DNA from: Bifidobacterium sp. ESL0732
GTDB lineage: Bacteria; Actinomycetota; Actinomycetes; Actinomycetales; Bifidobacteriaceae
NCBI RefSeq assembly: GCF_029395535.1
Contig: NZ_CP113920.1
Location: 1,674,001-1,738,000, forward strand
Length of the DNA stretch: 64,000 nucleotides
Reading direction: 5' to 3'
Numbering within the stretch: position 1 is the first letter of the stretch; every line of letters starts with the position of its first letter. The translations under genes and the position numbers were made by a program. Below the pieces are notes generated by a model. That model saw only the letters and a list, made by a program, of their open reading frames with translations. It searched no databases and was not told the origin of the DNA. Positions 53,663 through 63,229 of the stretch are shown here, in pieces.

Positions 53663-56600
53663 CTACCGTTCTTCGCACATGCGCAGCACGAGCGCGATAC
53701 CGGCGAAAGCCGTCAACACGACTGCGAGCACGGCAGGGGCCACGACTCCGGCGCCGGTGGCCGACAGACCATCACGGAGCTTCAGGCCGTTCATTGCGTT
53801 TCGCAACGCGGCTGCGGCCTGGTCGATGTCGGACTGCGAGGCGTTCGGATCGCGTGCCATGGCCTTGGCGTGGTTCAGGGCGTCCTGGAAGGCCTCCCAT
53901 GAGTCGGGGGTGTAGTCCGACTGCTTGTGGTTTCCTATCTGGGAGGCGGCCTGATTAATCAAATCGTTCAGACCGGCCAGCCCGCCGGAAGCGTTGGAAC
54001 CATCGGAACCGTTACCGTTCGCGCTGTTGGAACCAGAATCGACTGGCTTCAGGGAGTTCAATGCGTCCTGCAGAGAGGCTACTGCCTGATCCACATCCGC
54101 CTTCGAAGCATCCGGATCCTTGGAAACGTTCTTCGCATGGTCGAGCGCATCCTGCAACGGCTTGAACGTATCAGGCGTGTAGCCCGACTTGTCCTTGCCC
54201 TTCGCCTTGTCGATCAACGCGTTGAGCGCGGACTTGTCCACCTTCCACTTGGCCTTGAGCACCATATCGGCCATCACCGGAACATCGAAACCATAGTCAC
54301 GGCCCTGAGCGTCCAGCCAGCCGGCAAGTACATAGCCCTCGCGGCTCACAGCACCGGCGGCAGGCCGGGTCGCCTTGCTGCCCTGGTCGACAATCTGAGC
54401 CGGGGGTTGACCAACGCCGCCGGCAGGATCGAACGTCACCTGCCAGGTCTTGACCCAACGCGCGTACACGGTGACGTCCGCTGTGGGCGCGGCACCGAAA
54501 TCGAGCTTCGAGCCGCCCGAAGCGGCCGTGTACCACGCGTCGAACCGGTAGCCGTCCCGAATCGGATCCCTCGGCTCGGTGGCCTTCGCGCCGTCGGCCA
54601 CATCCTGCGAGGCCACCGACGAACCACCTTGCGAATCGAAGACGACACGATGGTGCGCATCCGCCCACATGGCCTTCAGGGCCACATCGGCGGTCACCGG
54701 CCGGGCGAAATCAAACGTCTCGCCTGTGCTTGCAACGACCCAGCCCTTGAACGTGCTCAGCTCCTGATGATGATCCAAAGGCGCCGTACCCGGCCGGCCA
54801 GGATCTGTCGCCAGCGACCCCGCGTCCGGCGTCTGCGCCGGCAGGGTCACGCTGCCGCCGTTCGGATCGAACGTCACGTTCCACGTCTTGACATAGTGCG
54901 CATACAGGGTGAAATCGCCCGTTGGAGCCACGGAGAAGTCGTATGCCCCCGCGCCACGCAGCCGAATCAGAATAATCGACGAAGGCGCGATCGTGTACCA
55001 GTCGTCGAACCGGTAACCAGTCTTCACCGGAACCGCGAGCGAGGAGGCAGAAAGCAAAGTACCGTCGTCAACCCACGCCACACCCGTCGGCTGGTCATTG
55101 CCCAGATCAAGCGTGATCTTGTGCCGCGCGTCACCCCACTTCGCCTTCAGCGCCAGGTCTGTGGTCACCGGCTTGGAGAAGTCGTAGGCGGTGTCGGAGC
55201 CATCGGCGAACCAGCCAAGGAACTTCGACGATTCATTATGCGAATCCAGTGGGGCGGTCGCGGGCGTGCCCGGATCGGTGGCCGAGGTGCCGGTGTCCGG
55301 CGTCTGCTCAGGCACCGCACTGCCGCCATTCGCATTGAACGTCACCGTATACTGCCGCACCCAGTGGGCGTGCGCCGTCACGTCGCCATGCAGCCTCTGG
55401 GTAAAGTCGAACGGCGTTCCACCCGTCTCGGACGTATACCAGCCGAGGAAGCGGTGGTTCGCACGGGTCGGGGCGGTGGGCGCCGCACCCGGCGTGGCAC
55501 CGTCGTTGACCAAGCGGCGCGCGACGTTCGAACCGCCATGGGAATCGAACCTGACCTCACGATGCGCATCGTCCCACTTGGCCTTCAACGCAACATCGCC
55601 GGTCACCGCTGTCGAGAAGTCATAGGCGGTGTCCGAACCATCGGCGAACCAACCAAGGAACCTCGACGGCTCATTGTGATTGTCGGTCGGAGGCGTGGCG
55701 GGCGCGCCGGGATCGGTGGCCGTGCCGCCGCTGTCGATCTCCTGCTTGGCAACATCGTCGCCGCCGTTCGCGTCGAACGTCACATCCCACGTGCCGGTCC
55801 AGTGGGCGTACGCCGTCACGTCACCGTGCAGCGTTTGGGTGAAGTCGAACGGCGAGCCGCCCGTGGGCGCATCGAACCAGCCGAGGAAACGGTGCTTCGC
55901 CCACACCGGATCCGCAGGCGCCGCACCCGGCGTGCCGCCATCATCCTTCAACCGGTGCCCGATGCTCGGGCCGCCTTGGGTGTCGAACCTGACCTCACGG
56001 TGCAGATCGTCCCAACGCGCCGTCAACGTCACATCGGCAGTCACCGAAGAGGCGGAGAAGTCATACGCTTCGGTCGCTTCAGGAGCGAACCAGCCAAGGA
56101 ACCGTGCCCGCTCGCCATGCGAATCCGTCTTGGTGGGATCCGCCGGACTCGAGACAGGCAGACCCGCATCCACCGTCTTTTTGGCGACATCACTGCCACC
56201 AGCCGAATCGAACGTCACCACATACGTCTTCACCCAATGCGCATACACCGTGATGTCATCGTCGATAGCCGTGCCGGCGAAGTTGAACGCCGAGCCGCCC
56301 GTCGCTTCCGTGTACCAGTCATCGAACCGGTAGCCCTCGCGCGTCGGGTTCTCGCCCGCCGCAGGACGATTCACCTTACCATGATCGGCGACCTTGGCCT
56401 CGGCCGGTGCATTCCTGCCGCCGTTCGCGTCGAACGTCACCTTATGGCTCGAATCCGCCCACTTTGCCGTCAACGTCACAGCCTCCGTCACCGGCGCCTC
56501 AAAGTCGAACGACTCAGACTCCCCGTCCTTGTACCAGCCGCGGAACACCGAAGGCTGGCCGTAACGGTCGTCCGGCGCCTTCGAAGGCGCAACACGCTCA

Positions 56601-59101
56601 TCCTCCGGCACTGTGCCGTTGTCATCGACCTTCACCACCACAGGGCCCGACAGGCCGCCGTTGTTCGGCTCCATCGTCACTTCCCAGAACTTCACCCACT
56701 TCGCATAAATTGTCTTGTCCTCGTTGATGGCGGTTCCGCCGAAATCAAACTTCGTACCGTAATTGCCGTCGGTATACCAACCGTCGAACCGATAACCAGC
56801 CGGAGGAGCCGGATCTTGAGAAGGCTTCGTCACATGCCCGCCATCAGCCACCTGCTGGTCCGCCGTCGACACGTTACCAGTACCAGCCATGGCACCCGAA
56901 CCCAAATCGAAATGAACGGTAAAGGGCATGTTCGTGGTGGACACGCCAGAATTGTCAGCACCCTCGATGCCATGCGTACCGGCCTTGTCCTTCACCGTGA
57001 CTGTCACCTCGCCGCTGCTGGTCATAGCCGCAGGAGCTGCAACACTAAACGTGCCATCGGAGCCCGAGACCAATGGCGCGCCGCCATCGCCGGTAGTGGT
57101 CGTCGTATTGTCGGGCCACTTGACGCTGATGGCGTCACCGACCTCAAACGTGCGATTAGGCTGCGCAATTTCATCCGCGCTGGTCTGCACCGTACCGCTC
57201 AGTACACGGTCAAGATCGACCTTCAGATCCTTAACTCCAGGAGCTACCGTGTCAATTGTGGCGGTATACGGCGCAGAATCATCGGCATCCTCATTGGAGA
57301 CCCGGGTAATCTTGGCGGTGTACTTCACATCACCGCCCGCGCCAACCGTGTCCTTCGGCAAGGGAACCACCGCGTTCCACGATGCCGCCCCGGCCGCCAG
57401 CGTCACCGGCACGCTCTGCTGCCCATCGTCATCGGACACCGTCAACTTATCGCCCGCGGCAATAGTGCCCGCGATCGTGCCACTCAGATGCACACCATCA
57501 GCCTTCACCGTATGCGAGGCGATGGTCGGCTGCGGCTTGGTACTCCACTTCGCATACAAAGTCGTTACACCATCAGGTAGGGGGTATGGAATGGTCGCGG
57601 TACTGCCATCCGCATTCTTGAGAGGAAGGTCCTGCCCATTCCCATCAGCCGCAGTATTCCAATTCAACAAACGCGAACCGGCTTTGGTTGCATTTTTGCA
57701 AATTGGCGTGGTCGGTACGGCGTCGTTGTACCCATTGACAGCGCATGAGCTGATGTCGCTTCCGCTTCCGTTACCGTTGTATGAGAGCGTTTTGTAAATC
57801 CAAGTAGGTTCGTTTGTATTGACATTTTTAACCTCTGAGCCACGCACCATATGCTCACGGTCTGCAGCCACGTACGCAGGAATATCAAACGGCGGATGAT
57901 AATACGCGTTCCAGTACGACAAATCGAAAACCGACTCTTCGATATAATTAGTGTAACCGCCTTCAATAAGGTGGGAGCTTTCAAAATTTACCAGCTTCCC
58001 GACACGTATTCGCGCTAATTTAGGGCAATTCTTGAACATCTTAACATTCAGGTAGCAGCCTCCTTGGTTATAATAGCGAGTACTCGCCGGACACTGATAT
58101 ATCTGGCTCCCTGTCAACCACGTGAGACCTCGCATATCCCAACTACTGATGTCGATTTCACGTAAACTTGTGCAATCAAGGAACATGGAATGCATGTTCG
58201 TGACCTTACTGGTATCCCACTGCTCAGTGCCGTTCACATTGGTCAAGGCAGTGAGACCATGGAACATGTACGCCATGAGAGTGGTTTTGGATGTGTCAAG
58301 ATGGCCGACTTCGGCGGTTCTAAGATTCGGCGTGATGGACACATCGAACAGACCCCATCCGTTGGTGAGTTTGACTGAACCGTTCTCACCGGGGGCATCT
58401 ATCTCAAGTTTGGTGACTGTTGCATCTTTCCACGGGATGGGGTTGCTGTTGATATAGTCACCGGGAACTCCGTCATCACCTCCCTCTGATCCGGAGGAAC
58501 TCCCACTGGAGCCGGGAGGGACGCCAGCCGCACTCCCTGCGTTGAGTCCAGTTTCGGGGATTGTGCCATGCTCCAGCTCAAGCACGCAATCCTGCCCATC
58601 GTCGCTCAGGTGGATGTTCCAGTGCAGCGGATCGGTCGTGCCCCAGATCTGATTGGACTTCTGCGTGCACGGTACCGCGTCCTGCGCTCCGACGGACGGC
58701 TTTGTCTGCGTAATCGCACCATTGCGATTATCGGGAATCGGGCTCGACGCGGGCTGGGCGGTCAAGCCAGACAAACCATTGGCAGCCTGCGTTTTTGCAT
58801 CAGGGACAGCAGTGCCCACGTCAGACTTGGAAACCGGTGAGGATGCGGTTTCAGGAGCCTTGGGCTGCTGCGGAACATTGGAAGAATTTGTAGATGGTGA
58901 AAGGGAGGAAGCATCCGTTTTATTGCTGGAGATCGTACCTGTCGGAGCAGCATCATTGCTGCCTGCGGTACCTTTTGTCGATTGCGATTGCGCATTTACA
59001 GTATCATTGTTTAATGAAACGGCATTCGCCGCGGGAGGGGCGAGACCCACAAGCATCACCGGGGCTAAAACAACACCAATCAGACTCTTCACCGACAGCA
59101 T
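53663..59101 (-). CDS. giant sortase-anchored surface protein B, paralogue of A
   Basis: An 1,812-residue paralogue of the neighbour, with the same plan: signal peptide (ending ANA), Ser/Thr/Pro-rich stretch, BspA/DUF285 region (LDTSKTTLMAYMFHGLTAL, EQWDTSKVTNMHSMFLDC), two Ig-like modules, about 12 Flg_new-type repeats, two FIVAR domains and the end LSATG-helix-LRMCEER. Several repeats are almost the same as in A (VRFDTQGGPSIGHRLKDDGG, VTFDANGGDDVAKQEIDSGG), while the N-terminal BspA part and repeat number differ. The final tail has fewer positive residues than in A. The ATG has the same AGGAGA ribosome binding site. No sortase is in the window. Confidence 0.9.
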   Translation of the reverse strand: MLSVKSLIGVVLAPVMLVGLAPPAANAVSLNNDTVNAQSQSTKGTAGSNDAAPTGTISSNKTDASSLSPSTNSSNVPQQPKAPETASSPVSKSDVGTAVPDAKTQAANGLSGLTAQPASSPIPDNRNGAITQTKPSVGAQDAVPCTQKSNQIWGTTDPLHWNIHLSDDGQDCVLELEHGTIPETGLNAGSAAGVPPGSSGSSSGSEGGDDGVPGDYINSNPIPWKDATVTKLEIDAPGENGSVKLTNGWGLFDVSITPNLRTAEVGHLDTSKTTLMAYMFHGLTALTNVNGTEQWDTSKVTNMHSMFLDCTSLREIDISSWDMRGLTWLTGSQIYQCPASTRYYNQGGCYLNVKMFKNCPKLARIRVGKLVNFESSHLIEGGYTNYIEESVFDLSYWNAYYHPPFDIPAYVAADREHMVRGSEVKNVNTNEPTWIYKTLSYNGNGSGSDISSCAVNGYNDAVPTTPICKNATKAGSRLLNWNTAADGNGQDLPLKNADGSTATIPYPLPDGVTTLYAKWSTKPQPTIASHTVKADGVHLSGTIAGTIAAGDKLTVSDDDGQQSVPVTLAAGAASWNAVVPLPKDTVGAGGDVKYTAKITRVSNEDADDSAPYTATIDTVAPGVKDLKVDLDRVLSGTVQTSADEIAQPNRTFEVGDAISVKWPDNTTTTTGDGGAPLVSGSDGTFSVAAPAAMTSSGEVTVTVKDKAGTHGIEGADNSGVSTTNMPFTVHFDLGSGAMAGTGNVSTADQQVADGGHVTKPSQDPAPPAGYRFDGWYTDGNYGTKFDFGGTAINEDKTIYAKWVKFWEVTMEPNNGGLSGPVVVKVDDNGTVPEDERVAPSKAPDDRYGQPSVFRGWYKDGESESFDFEAPVTEAVTLTAKWADSSHKVTFDANGGRNAPAEAKVADHGKVNRPAAGENPTREGYRFDDWYTEATGGSAFNFAGTAIDDDITVYAHWVKTYVVTFDSAGGSDVAKKTVDAGLPVSSPADPTKTDSHGERARFLGWFAPEATEAYDFSASSVTADVTLTARWDDLHREVRFDTQGGPSIGHRLKDDGGTPGAAPADPVWAKHRFLGWFDAPTGGSPFDFTQTLHGDVTAYAHWTGTWDVTFDANGGDDVAKQEIDSGGTATDPGAPATPPTDNHNEPSRFLGWFADGSDTAYDFSTAVTGDVALKAKWDDAHREVRFDSHGGSNVARRLVNDGATPGAAPTAPTRANHRFLGWYTSETGGTPFDFTQRLHGDVTAHAHWVRQYTVTFNANGGSAVPEQTPDTGTSATDPGTPATAPLDSHNESSKFLGWFADGSDTAYDFSKPVTTDLALKAKWGDARHKITLDLGNDQPTGVAWVDDGTLLSASSLAVPVKTGYRFDDWYTIAPSSIILIRLRGAGAYDFSVAPTGDFTLYAHYVKTWNVTFDPNGGSVTLPAQTPDAGSLATDPGRPGTAPLDHHQELSTFKGWVVASTGETFDFARPVTADVALKAMWADAHHRVVFDSQGGSSVASQDVADGAKATEPRDPIRDGYRFDAWYTAASGGSKLDFGAAPTADVTVYARWVKTWQVTFDPAGGVGQPPAQIVDQGSKATRPAAGAVSREGYVLAGWLDAQGRDYGFDVPVMADMVLKAKWKVDKSALNALIDKAKGKDKSGYTPDTFKPLQDALDHAKNVSKDPDASKADVDQAVASLQDALNSLKPVDSGSNSANGNGSDGSNASGGLAGLNDLINQAASQIGNHKQSDYTPDSWEAFQDALNHAKAMARDPNASQSDIDQAAAALRNAMNGLKLRDGLSATGAGVVAPAVLAVVLTAFAGIALVLRMCEER

Positions 59102-59260
59102 GATTCAATTCTCCTACTGCTTTAAGGCGTACTCTCACCAGCTCGAAAAAACACTTGGAACAACATGCATCAACACAAACAGGCCCGCCACATCATAAAC
59201 ACACGCACCCGCCGGATGCATCACAACAAAATACAATAATAAGTTAGCAAATGTGATTGA
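59102..59260 (-). promoter_or_regulatory. conserved leader/promoter region of surface gene B
   Basis: This is the counterpart of 53280-53430, alignable base by base with few changes, with the same ribosome binding site and the same CATGCATCAACACAA and CACCCGCCGGATGCA blocks (plus-strand reading). The -10-like region is altered (CTTATTATTG instead of TATAATTATTATTG), so promoter strength may differ between the paralogues. No gene is seen in 59261-59367. Confidence 0.55.
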
Positions 59261-59367
59261 CATAACAGATAACAACCAACCGTTTGTACAAAATCACATT
59301 CCGGCCACAGGCAAACGACACCGCGATCGTTTGATGGCATACGACAAGCAGCGAATCGAATCATCCG

Positions 59368-61098
59368 CTAGAAAATGAACAAACCCCAGAATGCGAAAAA
59401 CAGCAGAACACTGAACATCGCTGCCGCGACCAGCCAGAAGAAAACGCGACCGAACCGTTTCGAGGCGAACACCGGCTCACGGCCACTGACCACGTCACTG
59501 ATAGCCCCTTTACGCGGCGGGAACTGCGCCAGTCCGCGCACCTGTGCGACTTCGATGCAACGGGCTAGAATCCGCGCCCACGCCCAGACAACCAAGGTCG
59601 AAACCACCTGGATGACCGGCCAGCTCCAATGCATCATGCCCGGGTTTTCCGTAGGCGCCCCGCCCCAGCCGAGCTTCACGACGGCCATGATGACCTGCCC
59701 CAGACCCGCGGCGAAGAGCACGAAGGTGGCCATCGTGGTGAGCGTTACCGCCAATAGCTCACTGCCGAAGCCACGCATGAAACCGAACACCTTGTTATGG
59801 TGGCGGCGAATCAAACGGAATGCCTTGATGCCGCAGCCAATCAACGCAACAAGCAACGCAACGGCAAGTAAAATCACCATGCCGACATTGACGATGGTTC
59901 CGTAGATGGTGAGATTGCGGTCCGCCTTGAGCTCCAGCGGCACCGCGATGGACTGGCGTATGGTGGTGCCGGCGACGAGCTCGCTGGTCTGTTTGAGACC
60001 CGAAGTCGTGCCCACGGCCCAGGAAATGACGTCATTGATGTAATCGTCGGCGAACGGCGTGCCGGTGTCCGCCTCGTCGCCAAGTCGCAAAACGTGGTTC
60101 GCCACGGAATAGCTGCGTACCGTCACGTTCTGGTTGCCGGCACGGTGGGCGGAATTGAGAATATGCTCGAGCCCTTCAACCTGCGCGGTCAGGACGTCCT
60201 TGGAACCATAGACCACCATGGTCGGTACCGCGTAGGCTTGCGGCAAATCCATCGGAAAATCAAGGTTGTGGAGTCCCATCATGTCGGTATCGGCGTGGAA
60301 AAGCCTGCGGACGATGGACTGGTAGCCGTTGTTCGCCCCGACCAGCGAGAAGTCCTGACCGACGAAGAATCCCAGAGACTGTCGCGGCCCGTAGACCATC
60401 GGGCTCAACAGGAGTTGGAAGGCGATGCGCTTGTCATACTTAATGACGTATGGGGAAATCCATGTGCTTTCGGAAGTCGCGTAAAGTCCGACCTTGTCCG
60501 GATCAACGTTGCGTTGCGTGCGCAGATATTGGACGACCTGGTCGTAGGCTTTTGCGCTTCCTGGATAGTCGCGGGTCAGATCATTGGTCGACCAGACAGG
60601 CTTGTCGAGCACGGCGGTGACAAACCCCGCTGATGAAAGGTCTTCTGCGGCGTCGCCGAAACTGTTTTCCGCGGTCCCGTAGCCCGCGCCGTGCATGAAA
60701 ACGACTCCCGGGTGCTTTGCACTCACGCCTGCCAGGTCCTTCGGGGCTCGAATCAGCACATTAATATGTTGCACCTCGCCGGTGGAAGGGCGCTTGATAT
60801 CCAGCGTAACTGTACGCGAAGAAACCTTGAAGGTATCACGTTGAGCCAAGGGCACACCTTGCGGATTGTCAAACGTGACGGCGGTGTTCGGCGAAAGCGT
60901 CGATACCGACTGGCCCGTCGGCTCCCTTTTCCACGGCACGCTGGTGAGGTTGGAGACGGTGACCAGAATGCCCAATAACACGATGAAAATAGGAATGGTC
61001 ACCAAAAGACGACGGCCAAGACCCCACGAAGTATTGGAAGAATTCGCGGAAGCCTTGGCTTGAGCTTGAGGGGACAGTTCGCTTGACACAGTGCTCAT
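59368..61098 (-). CDS. membrane-embedded alpha/beta hydrolase
   Basis: A 576-residue protein with one N-terminal transmembrane helix (about 29-50), an extracytoplasmic alpha/beta-hydrolase domain (~70-370), and about four more membrane helices to the end. The oxyanion region is PGVVFMHGAGYGTAENSFGDAAEDLSSAGFVTAVLD, the nucleophile elbow KVGLYATSESTWISPYVI, the acid likely in VVYGSKDVLTAQ, and the histidine in SYSVANHVLRLGD. It probably cleaves an ester or peptide bond in the wall or surface layer; the substrate is unknown. It is 42 bases downstream of the DivIVA-domain gene, so likely one operon. Confidence 0.78.
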   Translation of the reverse strand: MSTVSSELSPQAQAKASANSSNTSWGLGRRLLVTIPIFIVLLGILVTVSNLTSVPWKREPTGQSVSTLSPNTAVTFDNPQGVPLAQRDTFKVSSRTVTLDIKRPSTGEVQHINVLIRAPKDLAGVSAKHPGVVFMHGAGYGTAENSFGDAAEDLSSAGFVTAVLDKPVWSTNDLTRDYPGSAKAYDQVVQYLRTQRNVDPDKVGLYATSESTWISPYVIKYDKRIAFQLLLSPMVYGPRQSLGFFVGQDFSLVGANNGYQSIVRRLFHADTDMMGLHNLDFPMDLPQAYAVPTMVVYGSKDVLTAQVEGLEHILNSAHRAGNQNVTVRSYSVANHVLRLGDEADTGTPFADDYINDVISWAVGTTSGLKQTSELVAGTTIRQSIAVPLELKADRNLTIYGTIVNVGMVILLAVALLVALIGCGIKAFRLIRRHHNKVFGFMRGFGSELLAVTLTTMATFVLFAAGLGQVIMAVVKLGWGGAPTENPGMMHWSWPVIQVVSTLVVWAWARILARCIEVAQVRGLAQFPPRKGAISDVVSGREPVFASKRFGRVFFWLVAAAMFSVLLFFAFWGLFIF

Positions 61099-61140
61099 GA
61101 TAAACGACCCGCGGCACAGCGTACGCTTCTGGTGGAAGCG

Positions 61141-62508
61141 TTACTCACCGGTCTTCTGGTCGTCGCTTTTTGGGGCGCCGAAATCGGGGAACGAGATATC
61201 GGGGATGTCGACATCAGGAGTGCTGAGCGGCGAAGCGGCATTGGCATTGCTGGTCGCATTCGTATTCACATCGGTATTGCCCGCATTGCCCTGAACCGGG
61301 GTGTTGAAGGTCGGCATTTCAGGGGTAAAGGCCGCTGTTTCCGCATCGCTGGAAGCACTTTGCGTGGTATTCGCCATATTTGCCAAAGCAGCCAACGAAG
61401 AGTTGGCATCGGCGCCGTCCGTATTGCCTTGCGAGGGAGTCGTTGCATTGGTCGTGCCGCTGGATGTTCCGACGCCATCAGGCAAATTCGGGATTACCGG
61501 CGCAGCTGGAGCAGGGGTATCGGAAACCGCGGTATTGAAATCAAACGTCGAGGAAGACGTGGCAGCTGAATCACCAGTGGTTGTTGGCGTGGTGCTCGTC
61601 TGGAACGCATCGAAGGCAGTCGATGAGGCAGCTGTTTGCAACGGCTGCGTCGGCTCGGTGGGCTGGTAGGCAGGAGCAGCCGTCTGGGCGGACGGAACCG
61701 TCGGATCGGCGAACGGAGCCGTGGTATTGCTGTTAATCAAGGGGCTCACAGGAGCATTGTTTATTCCAGAAACAGGCTGCGACTGCGGAACTGCCGGAAC
61801 GGCCATAGGTGCAGCGACGGGCACACCAGCCGGCTGCGCGGCCGCAGCCGCAACGGCGTTCTTTTCGTTGTAATCGGTGATACGCGCGTACGATTCGACG
61901 CGGCTCAGAAGCTGTACACAAGCATCAAGGTAATAATCGACCTGACGCTCGTCATAGCCACGGCTGCCCTTGCGCTGGGTGAAGATGACATTGGCGACGG
62001 TACTCGAATTAAGATCGGCGAGATCCTTGGCCTCGTCGCTGCTCATCGACCTGACGCCCAAATCGTCGGCCGACTTGGTGATGATCTGGTCAATCAGTCG
62101 ATCAACCTGCTTGACATCGTAGGAAGGATGCTTCCTCTCCCCACGGATGAAGCGGTCGCTGTGGCTACGCTTGGCGTGGGCGCTAATCATGCTGTAAAGC
62201 TGCTGGGTACGAGCCTGCCAGGCGACACTTCCATTGCCGGCAATCTGACGGGCCGTCTCCTTATCGACTACGGCGTGCTCGAGACGAGCCAACGCAGCGT
62301 CGACCTCGGCTATGACGTAGCCACCCTTGGTGAAAGTGAACGCAGCGCTCTGAATGTCCTGCTGGGTAAGTTCTCCATCGTTCCTGTCATACATCTCATG
62401 GGCGCGCTCCAGGAAATCGTTCACCTGATCAACGTCATATCCCCACTTACGCTTCCCCGCATATTCTATTCCTGTCGAGCTTTGGTTGTTCTCCGACTCT
62501 TCAGCCAT
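61141..62508 (-). CDS. DivIVA-domain protein with long disordered tail
   Basis: A 455-residue protein. Residues ~15-250 hold repeated DivIVA-like short motifs (RKWGYDVDQVNDFLERAHEMYD; ERKHPSYDVKQVDRLIDQI; RGYDERQVDYYLDACVQLL), three copies of the pattern Y(D/E)xxQVDxxLD. The remainder is Ala/Thr/Ser/Pro-rich and disordered. AGGAGG seven bases before ATG(62508) sets the start; the frame is open to 62538. It probably associates with polar or septal membrane. It differs from the DivIVA protein at 36348, which has one such motif plus a coiled coil. Confidence 0.85.
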   Translation of the reverse strand: MAEESENNQSSTGIEYAGKRKWGYDVDQVNDFLERAHEMYDRNDGELTQQDIQSAAFTFTKGGYVIAEVDAALARLEHAVVDKETARQIAGNGSVAWQARTQQLYSMISAHAKRSHSDRFIRGERKHPSYDVKQVDRLIDQIITKSADDLGVRSMSSDEAKDLADLNSSTVANVIFTQRKGSRGYDERQVDYYLDACVQLLSRVESYARITDYNEKNAVAAAAAQPAGVPVAAPMAVPAVPQSQPVSGINNAPVSPLINSNTTAPFADPTVPSAQTAAPAYQPTEPTQPLQTAASSTAFDAFQTSTTPTTTGDSAATSSSTFDFNTAVSDTPAPAAPVIPNLPDGVGTSSGTTNATTPSQGNTDGADANSSLAALANMANTTQSASSDAETAAFTPEMPTFNTPVQGNAGNTDVNTNATSNANAASPLSTPDVDIPDISFPDFGAPKSDDQKTGE

Positions 62509-62913
62509 CAGTTCTGCCTCCTGAGGTGGTCTATGCATCTGTGCCAGTATACGTGGCCGTTACGACGCAATACGATTGCCTTCACCTAAATATCGCAAAC
62601 GTTCTATAACACACCTTAATACTACTTGACGAAATAGGGCAGCACGACTTTCAAGACAAATTATAAAAAAACGTCTCAAACAATCCCGATGCATCACATT
62701 TGTTGCATTTGCTAGGCATTTGCTATCTCTTACGTTGTATTAGATTCAGCCATGAAAAAATGCCTGCTACATCGCGAAAATACCGTAAAGCCTTACGGCA
62801 ATGCTTTCTTATTTTACTTTTGAGAACGTTTCTTCAACCGTTGGATAACAATCATGTTCGCTATCCTCGACACCCCGCTGGGCAACGGTTGCGGTAAGCT
62901 AGACGAGGTCTTC
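62509..62913. other. non-coding spacer before tRNA-Val
   Basis: No gene is supported. The stretch is A/T-rich with a direct GCATTTGCTA/GGCATTTGCTA repeat near 62710-62735. It must contain the promoter of the DivIVA-domain gene (minus) and of the tRNA (plus). TTGGAT and TATCCT (about 15 bases apart, near 62840-62866) could be the tRNA promoter, with suboptimal spacing. Confidence 0.35.
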
Positions 62914-62987
62914 GGGCAATTAGCTCAGTTGGTTAGAGCGCCACCTTTACACGGTGGATGTCAGGGGTTCGAATCCCTTATTGCCCA
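62914..62987 (+). tRNA. tRNA-Val (anticodon TAC)
   Basis: A complete 74-base cloverleaf: acceptor GGGCAAT/ATTGCCC with discriminator A, D-arm GCTC..GAGC, anticodon stem CCACC-TTTACAC-GGTGG with TAC in the middle, and T-arm AGGGG-TTCGAAT-CCCTT. The 3' CCA is not encoded. It is read toward glyA. Confidence 0.95.
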
Positions 62988-63175
62988 CCTTCTCAATCCC
63001 TTGCTTTTAACGGATTATCAATTCTTGCGATAGCTGTTTGTCCATAAATAGAACAGACCAGGCGCGTTCCGGCTTCTTTCTGGCATAATAATTTTGTGCA
63101 GCAATGAGGCAAAATCCCCCTGACTGCGCAATCCGTAGAATCCATTCCTTTAATAAGGACGACGAAGCGGAAGCA

Positions 63176-63197
63176 ACCTACCGAATTTCCGGCAGGT
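63176..63197 (+). promoter_or_regulatory. 5'-leader hairpin before glyA
   Basis: ACCT-A-CCG and CGG-C-AGGT form a stem around AATTTC, 20 bases before the glyA ribosome binding site. A tandem GAGTATTAA(C/G) duplication (63201-63219) lies between stem and AAGGAG. The 240-base leader is long enough for a riboswitch or attenuator, but I cannot match it to a known class. Confidence 0.3.
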
Positions 63198-63229
63198 CAT
63201 GAGTATTAACGAGTATTAAGGAGTTCGAA

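Noticed and set aside
53927-57580. 1,217-residue plus-strand ORF opposite surface gene B
   Set aside because: Same reason: a shadow of the repeat modules, present because codon bias keeps the antisense frame open.
62988-63229. T-box or THF riboswitch before glyA
   Set aside because: I could not find a T-box antiterminator sequence (AGGGUGGNACCGCG-like) or a THF-aptamer core; only a simple hairpin is visible.
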